A DNA stretch of 11,483 nucleotides, taken from the NCBI GenBank assembly GCA_964625775.1, contig CAZVEH010000061.1:1-11483 (forward strand), read 5' to 3'. Both the position numbers and the translations under genes were made by a program. Positions 5,108 to 11,483 of the stretch are shown one piece after another (position 1 is the first letter of the stretch; each line of letters opens with the position of its first letter). Under the pieces are notes generated by a model that did not search any database, had not been told where the DNA came from, and saw only the letters and a list, made by a program, of their open reading frames with translations. This DNA is from GCA-2786165 sp964625775. GTDB taxonomy: Bacteria; Pseudomonadota; Gammaproteobacteria; Legionellales; Legionellaceae.

Positions 5108-7921
5108 GTGCATAATTACAAACATACTTTGAATCTCCCTGTCACTGATTTCCCCATGCGTGGTAATTTGGCTGAAAACGAACCGGCTCGGTTAAAGCAA
5201 TGGAAATTAGATAAACTGTATGAGCAAATGCTCGCGAGTAAATCACCTGATAACATGTTTATTCTGCATGATGGCCCCCCATACGCCAACGGCAACATTC
5301 ATTTGGGCCATGCGCTGAATAAAGTCATCAAAGACATTGTGGTGAAATCCAAAACCTTATCCGGATTTCATACGCCTTTTATACCAGGTTGGGATTGCCA
5401 TGGATTGCCCATTGAATTAAAAGTAGAAAAAGCACTTGGGGTTTCGGCGGACAAACAAAATCCATATACATTCCAACAAGCCTGCCGCCAATATGCACAA
5501 GAACAAGTCCAAATTCAAAAACGTGATTTTGAACGCCTCGGCCTTATGGGAGACTGGGAAAAACCTTATCTAACAATGGATCATGCCATCGAAGCAGAAA
5601 ACGTTTTGATTTTATCTCGATTGTTAGAACAGGGGTACATTGTAAGAGGCAACAAACCTGTCAATTGGTGTACCAGCTGTGGTTCTTCTCTGGCCGAAGC
5701 AGAAGTTGAATATGAAGACATCACTTCGACTTCAGTTTACGTCAAATTTAAAGCAGTGGATAAGGCATCGATTTATAAAAAACTACATTTGCCCCAGGAT
5801 GAAGGTGATCTTTCGGTTCTGATCTGGACGACCACCATCTGGACCTTGCCTGCAAACAAAGCGGTGGCAGTTCACCCGGATATTGAATACGCTGTTGTCG
5901 AGTATGGCCCTGATGCAGAGAAACTCATTGTTGCCAGTAAATTGCTTGAAGATTTGATGCACAAGAAGAATATTGAGCAGTATCAGGTGCTGGGTATTTG
6001 CAAAGGTGTCGCACTTGAACATGAACCATTGGCGCATCCTTTTTATGACGTGCAGGTCCCTATTATCCTGGGCGATCATGTCACCGATGACTCTGGCACG
6101 GGTGCTGTGCATACCGCACCAGCGCACGGCCAAGATGATTATATCGTAGGACAAGCCTACGGTCTTGAAGTGACCAGTTTATTGACGAGTGATTGTACTT
6201 TTATCACCGGGACACAGTACATTGAACATCAATCTATTGCTGAAGCGAATAAAACACTATTGTCCGTGTTAACAGACAATGGAAATTTATTTTTGTCCGA
6301 ACGCTATAACCATAGCTACCCTCATTGTTGGCGTCACAAAACACCTATCATCTTTAAAGCTACCCCTCAGTGGTTTATTGATCTCAGTCGCAATCAATTG
6401 CGTCAATCCGTTCTCGAGCAAATCAACGACGTTCATTGGATGCCGGCACGTGGCAGCAATACCATGCGGATAATGACAGAAAACAGACCTGACTGGTGTA
6501 TTTCAAGACAAAGAGCTTGGGGTATTCCCATGTGTCTTTTTATTCACAAACAAACCGGAGAGCTTCATCCTGATATGCAACGCATCATGCAACAAGTTGC
6601 AGAGCGGATCAGAACATCGGGCATCGAGGTTTGGTGGACCCTGGATCCAGAAGAGTTATTGGGAGACGATGCTGACCAATATGAAAAAGTATCGGATGTT
6701 TTGGATGTTTGGTTTGAATCAGGTTGCACCAATTTGAGTGTGGTCAAACAACGACCCGAGTTCCACGAAAATCTAGCAGATCTCTACCTGGAAGGCATTG
6801 ATCAATACCGAGGGTGGCTGATGTCCTCATTGGTTCTATCAACTGCTGTGACCAAAAAAGCGCCCTACAAACAAGTTGTGAGTCACGGTTTTACGGTGGA
6901 TAGCACGGGTCATAAAATGTCCAAATCGATGGGCAATGGCATAGAACCTTCCGATATCATCAACGAGTATGGTGCAGACATTTTACGCCTATGGGTTGCC
7001 TCCACCGAATACACAAAAGAAATGACTTTGTCGAAGCAAATCCTGCAATCTATCTCTGATATGTATCGTCGAATTCGTAATACTGGGCGCTATATGCTTT
7101 CAAGTTTACATGATTTTGACCCGAGCACTGATTTGGTGGAAAAAGATAACATGCTGGTTTTAGATCGATGGGCAGTAGATGTTGCTTTTCAAACCCAACA
7201 AAGAATCCTCGAAGATTATGACAAATATCAGTTTCACAAAGTCTTAAAAAGCATCATGCATTTTTGCTCAATCCAAATGGGTGCCTTTTATTTTGAGATC
7301 ATCAAAGATCGGCAATACACCATGCAAAAAGACTCACTTGCACGCCGCAGTTGCCAAACCGCGATATATCACCTCTTACAAGCATTTGTGCCTTGGATTG
7401 CGCCTATTTTGTCCTTTACTGCTGATGAGTTATGGCAATATGTCCCTGGTCAGCACAGCAAATATGTGTTCACTGAAACTTGGTACCCTGGTTTATTTCC
7501 AGCGGAACAAACTCAGTTTGACGCTGAGTTTTGGCAATTCATTTTGCAAATCAGAACCGATATCAATAAAGCCATTGAGAATGGTCGTAACCAAAAACTC
7601 TTTTCTCAGTCTTTGGAAGTTGAAGTGGATATTTATGCAGAACCTGCTGCCTACAAATATTTAGACTTACTTGATGATGAGCTGCGGTTTGTCTTTTTAA
7701 CGTCTAAAGTCACTGTGGTAAAAACCGACACTTTGCCAGACGATGCTGTTGTTGGTGAACAAGGCACTTACGCCATCTCAGTTAAAAAAACTGCAGAAAA
7801 AAAATGCGAGCGGTGCTGGCATCATGTGCAGGATGTAGGAACAAACGAGCAATATCCAGGCATTTGTTCACGCTGTGTAGACAATCTGTATGAAAAAGGC
7901 GAAATCAGGACCTATGTGTAG
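5108..7921 (+). CDS. ileS: Isoleucyl-tRNA synthetase
   Basis: Class I aminoacyl-tRNA synthetase that charges tRNA-Ile with isoleucine in the cytoplasm and edits valine. The length is 937 aa against 938 in E. coli, with matching architecture. The HIGH motif is HLGH at 65-68, with upstream PPYANGN. The CP1 editing domain shows TIWTLPANKAVAVHP and GTGAVHTAPAHGQDDY. KMSKS is at 603-607. The C-terminal zinc site has Cys900, Cys903, Cys920 and Cys923. The start is the GTG at 5108: the protein then begins HNYKHTLNLPVTDFPMRG, colinear with the E. coli N-terminus, and AAAAGG at 5094-5099 lies eight bases upstream. An ATG at 5103 is out of frame. In E. coli ileS is followed by lspA; here it stands alone, ending at a hairpin and a convergent gene. 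No key residue is missing. Confidence 0.98.
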   Translation: MHNYKHTLNLPVTDFPMRGNLAENEPARLKQWKLDKLYEQMLASKSPDNMFILHDGPPYANGNIHLGHALNKVIKDIVVKSKTLSGFHTPFIPGWDCHGLPIELKVEKALGVSADKQNPYTFQQACRQYAQEQVQIQKRDFERLGLMGDWEKPYLTMDHAIEAENVLILSRLLEQGYIVRGNKPVNWCTSCGSSLAEAEVEYEDITSTSVYVKFKAVDKASIYKKLHLPQDEGDLSVLIWTTTIWTLPANKAVAVHPDIEYAVVEYGPDAEKLIVASKLLEDLMHKKNIEQYQVLGICKGVALEHEPLAHPFYDVQVPIILGDHVTDDSGTGAVHTAPAHGQDDYIVGQAYGLEVTSLLTSDCTFITGTQYIEHQSIAEANKTLLSVLTDNGNLFLSERYNHSYPHCWRHKTPIIFKATPQWFIDLSRNQLRQSVLEQINDVHWMPARGSNTMRIMTENRPDWCISRQRAWGIPMCLFIHKQTGELHPDMQRIMQQVAERIRTSGIEVWWTLDPEELLGDDADQYEKVSDVLDVWFESGCTNLSVVKQRPEFHENLADLYLEGIDQYRGWLMSSLVLSTAVTKKAPYKQVVSHGFTVDSTGHKMSKSMGNGIEPSDIINEYGADILRLWVASTEYTKEMTLSKQILQSISDMYRRIRNTGRYMLSSLHDFDPSTDLVEKDNMLVLDRWAVDVAFQTQQRILEDYDKYQFHKVLKSIMHFCSIQMGAFYFEIIKDRQYTMQKDSLARRSCQTAIYHLLQAFVPWIAPILSFTADELWQYVPGQHSKYVFTETWYPGLFPAEQTQFDAEFWQFILQIRTDINKAIENGRNQKLFSQSLEVEVDIYAEPAAYKYLDLLDDELRFVFLTSKVTVVKTDTLPDDAVVGEQGTYAISVKKTAEKKCERCWHHVQDVGTNEQYPGICSRCVDNLYEKGEIRTYV

Positions 7922-7946
7922 CCACGTGTACTGCAAATGCTATGGA

Positions 7947-7975
7947 TATCTTCTCCCCTTTTTGGGGAGAAGATA
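7947..7975. terminator. Hairpin between convergent ileS and membrane-protein genes
   Basis: A perfect 12-bp stem (7947-7958 with 7964-7975) closes a five-base all-T loop on the plus strand. It sits 25 bp after the ileS stop and 10 bp from the stop of the convergent gene, the expected place for a shared terminator. The U-tract after the stem is lacking in both directions, so it may work weakly, act with Rho or stabilise the 3' ends. Confidence 0.55.
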
Positions 7976-7985
7976 GTTCTATCAC

Positions 7986-8363
7986 TCAATACGCTCTATA
8001 TAACAAATAAGCACCAACGAGCAGTAGCAGCAAGCCTTGGCTGGATAAATAAGTCTTGCTTTTTAACAACTTTCGCGCCACTTTAATCGCTAGTTGGGGA
8101 AAAAATAATCTAAAAATGGCGCTGATCAAAATGACCCAGGACAAAACAGTCACAATAACCGGCCATGCCATCACCCATTGAGAATGCGTGAAAACCAAAA
8201 GCAAACCTATGATCAAAGAAATCACACTCAGCAAAAAGAATACAGATTTATTTGCGACAACATCCATCACAACAGCTTTGATGTGATCATGACGAAACAG
8301 CAACAATAAACTCATAATCACTAAGTACCATCCCATCACCATTGCTAAAAAGTGCGTACCCAT
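7986..8363 (-). CDS. Small integral membrane protein with about four transmembrane helices
   Basis: Function not recognised. With the start at 8363 the protein has 125 aa and four hydrophobic segments at about 5-23, 41-59, 65-88 and 109-122, with short charged loops (RHDH near 24-27, and a basic ARKLLKSK loop before the last helix). By the positive-inside rule that basic loop should be cytoplasmic. This start is chosen because GGAG lies six bases before the ATG. An upstream in-frame ATG at 8399 (137 aa) and another at 8384 have no comparable ribosome-binding site. The gene converges on ileS and diverges from the PspC-domain gene 85 bp away, so the two may share a regulatory region. The expected location is the inner membrane. 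Confidence 0.75.
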   Translation of the reverse strand: MGTHFLAMVMGWYLVIMSLLLLFRHDHIKAVVMDVVANKSVFFLLSVISLIIGLLLVFTHSQWVMAWPVIVTVLSWVILISAIFRLFFPQLAIKVARKLLKSKTYLSSQGLLLLLVGAYLLYRAY

Positions 8364-8448
8364 TTTGTTCTCCGATTGACTCATAACACTTGACAGCATA
8401 ATTCATTTTATCATTCAATAACACCAACTAAACTGCTAAAGGTATTCT

Positions 8449-8667
8449 ATGGACTTTGATCATGAATCTGGCAAAACATATAAACAATTGTACCGTTCTT
8501 TTAAAAACAGAATGCTTGCGGGTGTGTGTGGAGGATTAGCCTATTATTTCAAAATCGATCCTACCTTGGTGCGACTTATTTTTGTGTTCCTGCTGTTTTT
8601 GGGTGGCTCAGCAATTTTAATCTATTTGGTGATGTGGTTGATTGTTCCCGTAAACCATAAAATTTGA
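8449..8667 (+). CDS. PspC-domain membrane protein, 72 aa
   Basis: The whole protein is one PspC domain. A basic lead (RSFKNR, 16-21) is followed by the characteristic AGVCGGLAYYF (24-34), IDPTLVRLIFV, and a long hydrophobic region 41-67 ending in WLIVP. PspC in enterobacteria is an inner-membrane sensor of envelope stress that works with PspA and PspB. Stand-alone short PspC proteins like this are common, and no pspA, pspB or pspF is visible here, so a phage-shock role is not established and no symbol is given. AAAGG lies seven bases before the ATG. It diverges from the four-helix membrane protein and converges on rarA with a 42-bp gap that holds no clear terminator. Confidence 0.88.
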   Translation: MDFDHESGKTYKQLYRSFKNRMLAGVCGGLAYYFKIDPTLVRLIFVFLLFLGGSAILIYLVMWLIVPVNHKI

Positions 8668-8709
8668 TGTAAACCAGCACACATTAGGTTAATTGCAGCA
8701 AGCACATTG

Positions 8710-10017
8710 CTAGTTTGATATTGACTTACTATCAAGCATCCGCAAATGCGCTAGTTTTTCTGCAATCTTAGTTTCTAAACCTCGATCAACAGGCTGATAC
8801 CATTCAGGCTTCGTCATCCCTTCAGGAAAGTAGGATTCCCCCGCAGCATATCCATGCGCCTCATCATGAGCATAGCGATACTCTTTGCCGTGCCCTAACT
8901 CTTGTAATAAAGCAGTGGGTGCGTTACGTAAATGAACCGGGACTTCACGGGATTTGTCCTGTTTAACAAAGGCTTGGGCTTTTTTGAATGCCCTATAACC
9001 TGCATTACTTTTAGGCGCCATCGATAAATAAATAACAGCTTGCGCCAAAGCCAACTCACCTTCCGGTGATCCCAAACGATCGTAAGTACTTGCAGCCTCA
9101 TTCACAATTTGCATCGCCCTAGGATCGGCCAGGCCAATATCTTCCCAGGCCATACGCACGATGCGCCTGGCAAGATAGGTGGGCTCAACACCCCCATCAA
9201 TCATGCGACAAAACCAATACAAAGCAGCATCCGGATTAGAACCCCGCACTGATTTATGCAATGCGGATATTTGATCATAAAAATTATCCCCTTTTTTATC
9301 AAAACGGCGGGGACTTCCAGTCAAAGTTTGTTGGACCATAGCCACAGAAATATCCGAATCTTGCTGGTTTTTTACAGCCAAACTCATCTGGTCCAACAAA
9401 TTCAATAAACGTCTGGCATCCCCATCTGCATACTCAATCAACAAAGCTTCTGCATCCGTTTGAAAATGCAGATGTGTCAATACCGTTTGACAGGCACGGC
9501 GCAACAGCAAAGCCAATTCGTCAGCAGTCAGGGACTTTAATACATACACTTGGGCACGAGAGAGCAAAGCACTGTTCACTTCAAACGAAGGATTTTCAGT
9601 CGTGGCGCCGATTAATGTGATAAGACCAGATTCGGTATACGGCAACAGCGAATCTTGTTGCGATTTGTTAAATCGATGGATTTCATCGATAAATAAAATC
9701 GTCTTTTGTTGAAAAAGCTGATGCTGCTCAGCCAATTCCATTGCGGCACGAATGTCTTTCACACCCGAAAACACAGCTGACAACGCTATCCACTCACAAT
9801 CAAAGGCAGTAGACATCAAACGCGCCAAAGTGGTTTTCCCCACACCAGGGGGTCCCCAAAGAATCATGGAATGCAATTGTCCTGATTCAAAAGCCACTTG
9901 TAATGGCTTGCCTACCCCTAATAAATGGGTTTGTCCAATCACTTCCGTCAAGTGCGTGGGACGCAATTGCTCAGCCAAAGGGATGCGTTTGTTAGCGGAA
10001 CGGGTCTCGGTCATCAT
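8710..10017 (-). CDS. rarA: Replication-associated recombination protein RarA (MgsA)
   Basis: AAA+ ATPase of the RarA/MgsA/WRNIP1 family, which acts at stalled or broken replication forks and interacts with SSB and the clamp loader system. The length is 435 aa against 447 in E. coli. Seen: Walker A GPPGVGKT at 55-62, Walker B ILFIDE at 107-112 followed by the family-typical IHRFNKSQQD, sensor 1 GATTENPSFEVN at 137-148, and the arginine-finger context LSRAQVY with Arg154. The C-terminal half carries the family-specific block (GSNPDAALYW, EDIGLADPRA, APKSNAGYRAF, ELGHGKEYRYAHDE). There are tandem ATG codons at 10017 and 10014 and no strong Shine-Dalgarno for either; the first is used. In E. coli rarA lies between lolA and serS; that neighbourhood is absent here. 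Confidence 0.96.
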   Translation of the reverse strand: MMTETRSANKRIPLAEQLRPTHLTEVIGQTHLLGVGKPLQVAFESGQLHSMILWGPPGVGKTTLARLMSTAFDCEWIALSAVFSGVKDIRAAMELAEQHQLFQQKTILFIDEIHRFNKSQQDSLLPYTESGLITLIGATTENPSFEVNSALLSRAQVYVLKSLTADELALLLRRACQTVLTHLHFQTDAEALLIEYADGDARRLLNLLDQMSLAVKNQQDSDISVAMVQQTLTGSPRRFDKKGDNFYDQISALHKSVRGSNPDAALYWFCRMIDGGVEPTYLARRIVRMAWEDIGLADPRAMQIVNEAASTYDRLGSPEGELALAQAVIYLSMAPKSNAGYRAFKKAQAFVKQDKSREVPVHLRNAPTALLQELGHGKEYRYAHDEAHGYAAGESYFPEGMTKPEWYQPVDRGLETKIAEKLAHLRMLDSKSISN

Positions 10018-10193
10018 GCAATCATCTGATCAAATTGCAAGTATTTTATCGTTCATTGATTCATTTAGCTATGGTACTTGCCTCAGCCTCTGAGATTTTA
10101 TTAAGCTTACATGCGAACAAAAAATAGTCACTATAAGCACAACTACCTTATATGGTCTAATATGTAATCATAGTGTTTTATTATTGGGTAAAT
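10018..10193. promoter_or_regulatory. Divergent intergenic region, rarA and flavoprotein gene
   Basis: This 176-bp gap must hold the promoters of both genes. For the plus strand TAATAT at 10158-10163 is a possible -10, and TATAAG near 10132 is another; neither has a TTGACA-like partner at 16-18 bp. A short dyad CTCAG-CCT-CTGAG lies at 10082-10094. Nothing stronger was seen. Confidence 0.25.
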
Positions 10194-11423
10194 ATGCGTG
10201 GCCATTATGCTCAACAAGACGATCACACCGATCTCACCATCGTAGGCTTAGGTCCAGCAGGTTTGAGCGCTTGCATTGAGGCCGCGAAACTAGGCTTACA
10301 TGTGCGCGTATTGACCAAGAAACAGGACTATGCCCGGGGACAGAGATTCAAACTGTATCCTCACACCATGACTTTTTTGGATTCGTTAGAAGATAGCCTA
10401 GATCCAAGAGATGCTAGATTTTTTCAAAAAATGGTAGAAGATGATTCTATTCAAACCAAAGACCTAGAAAAGTTCTTGCGCCGTAAACTTGACCGTTACT
10501 CCAACCTAGTGACTATCATAGAGCTCACAGATGACAACCCTATCACAACCATTCAACACGATTCAAACGACCACATCACGTATCTCAGTCTAGGTGACGG
10601 CACTCGTTATGCAGTAACCCATTTACTTGGTGCAGATGGCACTAAACGCAACATATCTCGTTTAGTACGGGAAGGATTAGGCATTCCGATAAGCTATAAC
10701 AATTGCGCGACACAAGACCGTTATCCTTATCACGCGGCGGTGCAATTATTCAAAGATCCCACAAAACAACCCTTAGAATACCCTTTACATTCTGAAGCAG
10801 AACAAGGCTGGGACCCATTACCCTTGGACGAACCCGAACCACTCAGCTTTATTTTGGCCAATCGCATGGGCTTTGACGAGAATCCTACTAAGTTTTCTTA
10901 TACGGGAGAAATTCCTAAGCTCATTTTTGAAGCGACTGGAGCAGAACAATTAGAATTATTGAAAACCTGGGCTGTTGTGCAGATAGCCAAACAATACAAA
11001 GAACCTGGCTTGGCAAATCAGCTAGCCTTTAGACCAAGCAAGAAGTTTGAACATAGCAAAGATAAAATCAAAGCAACTGCTTTTGAAATGCATCTCACCG
11101 TTTGTAATCAAGCTGTATTTTCTTTACCCAATGGCTACTATGCGCCAATTGGAGATGCGCGCCGCAGCCCCAATTACAAATTAGCCCATGGTTTGCATGA
11201 TGCCATCGTTGAAGGGGTAGAATTCGTTCGTTGTCTTTATGGTCGTAGGTTTGACATCAGCCGATATGAAGCCTTAATCACCCATATTGACGAGTCTCTC
11301 GACCAAGATAGCTTTCCGTATTTAGCACCTATCTATACTGAAAACCCGAGTACTGCAGTTAGCCCGACCACAACGGATGAGGCATCAAGCGACGAAGAAA
11401 GAAGCAGTTTTAAACAAAAATAA
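10194..11423 (+). CDS. FAD-dependent monooxygenase-like protein (aromatic hydroxylase/MICAL-type fold)
   Basis: A 409-aa flavoprotein of the glutathione-reductase-2/PHBH class. Seen: the Rossmann motif GLGPAG at 18-23 for the FAD ADP moiety, a RGQRFKLYP segment at 48-56 like the arginine-containing region after beta-2 in MICAL and hydroxylase enzymes, the DG motif LGADGT at 145-150, and the late FAD-ribityl motif GDARRSPNY near 320-328. The substrate is unknown and no reductase partner is adjacent. The last ~20 residues are low-complexity and acidic, then Ser and Lys (DEASSDEER then SSFKQK). The ATG at 10194 is preferred, with GGG five bases upstream. A GTG at 10173 would add seven residues but has no ribosome-binding site. 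The stop lies 8 bp before the right-hand repeat. It could be a metabolic hydroxylase or a secreted effector-like enzyme. Confidence 0.85.
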   Translation: MRGHYAQQDDHTDLTIVGLGPAGLSACIEAAKLGLHVRVLTKKQDYARGQRFKLYPHTMTFLDSLEDSLDPRDARFFQKMVEDDSIQTKDLEKFLRRKLDRYSNLVTIIELTDDNPITTIQHDSNDHITYLSLGDGTRYAVTHLLGADGTKRNISRLVREGLGIPISYNNCATQDRYPYHAAVQLFKDPTKQPLEYPLHSEAEQGWDPLPLDEPEPLSFILANRMGFDENPTKFSYTGEIPKLIFEATGAEQLELLKTWAVVQIAKQYKEPGLANQLAFRPSKKFEHSKDKIKATAFEMHLTVCNQAVFSLPNGYYAPIGDARRSPNYKLAHGLHDAIVEGVEFVRCLYGRRFDISRYEALITHIDESLDQDSFPYLAPIYTENPSTAVSPTTTDEASSDEERSSFKQK

Positions 11424-11431
11424 CATCTTTG

Positions 11432-11481
11432 GTAACTCCCCACGTCATCCCGAGCGCAGCGAGGGATCTCCTGTCGTGTGG
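11432..11481 (+). repeat. Right copy of the 50-bp dispersed palindromic repeat
   Basis: This is the reverse complement of 6-55 with one difference. Its core ATCCC (11447-11451) pairs with GGGAT (11463-11467), and inside it are two adjacent G-A mismatches arranged as a tandem GA/AG pair, which is stable in RNA, then two more pairs and a small loop. Because it begins 8 bp after the flavoprotein stop, its transcript could fold at the 3' end of that mRNA and limit decay or read-through. It runs to within two bases of the window end. Confidence 0.85.
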
Positions 11482-11483
11482 CA

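Noticed and set aside
8390..8414. TTGACA (8390-8395) with TATCAT (8409-8414) as a PspC-gene promoter
   Set aside because: The 13-bp spacer is too short for a sigma-70 promoter. The -35 also overlaps the upstream alternative start codons of the divergent membrane gene.
8449..8667. Phage-shock (psp) operon
   Set aside because: Only a lone PspC domain is present; no pspA, pspB, pspF or sigma-54 promoter was seen nearby.
10018..10193. PmrA-type direct-repeat box upstream of the flavoprotein gene
   Set aside because: A TTAAG segment near 10101 is present, but there is no second half-site at the right spacing, so effector-type regulation is not supported.
1..11483. Composite transposon bounded by the two 50-bp inverted repeats
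   Set aside because: No transposase or recombinase lies between them and the content is housekeeping genes such as ileS and rarA; the repeats look like dispersed palindromic elements.

Overview
The window looks like chromosomal DNA of a low-to-moderate GC gammaproteobacterium. IleRS, NudC, RarA and a SlyB-type lipoprotein all read as close to their enterobacterial counterparts. Small secreted proteins, a SDR protein with a long unexplained extension, and a MICAL/aromatic-hydroxylase-like flavoprotein with an acidic C-terminal tail would fit a host-associated lineage such as Legionellales. That placement is an inference from reading and no database was searched. No tRNA, rRNA, CRISPR array, transposase, integrase or phage gene was seen.

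Layout. (1) The first and last ~55 bases are two copies of one 50-bp repeat in opposite orientation (49 of 50 positions identical), so the window probably stops where an assembly broke at a dispersed repeat. (2) 56-285 has no gene but holds overlapping inverted repeats. (3) 286-4863 is all minus strand. Read in transcription order it is nudC, then a 70-aa six-cysteine secreted peptide 8 bases after it. After a 151-bp gap come a SlyB-like glycine-zipper lipoprotein, a 769-aa SDR protein with a long helical C-terminal half, and a 168-aa secreted protein, with gaps of only 42 and 36 bp. (4) A 244-bp divergent gap carries a candidate promoter and a perfect 17-bp-stem hairpin in the leader of ileS. 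(5) ileS (5108-7921, plus) ends 25 bp before a perfect 12-bp-stem hairpin, which it shares with a convergent four-helix membrane protein gene. (6) A small PspC-domain gene diverges from that membrane gene and converges on rarA (minus). (7) A FAD-dependent monooxygenase-like gene (plus) diverges from rarA and ends 8 bp before the right-hand repeat.

Function. The core genes are housekeeping: tRNA-Ile charging (ileS), NAD(H)/NAD-capped RNA hydrolysis (nudC) and replication-fork maintenance (rarA). The others point to the envelope or the exterior: a lipoprotein, two exported cysteine-containing proteins, two small inner-membrane proteins, and possibly a secreted flavoenzyme. I see no obvious new defence system or pathway island. 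The least explained items are the SDR-plus-helical-domain protein, the six-cysteine peptide coupled to nudC, the flavoprotein tail, and the ileS leader (hairpin plus an overlapping out-of-frame mini-ORF with three Ile codons).
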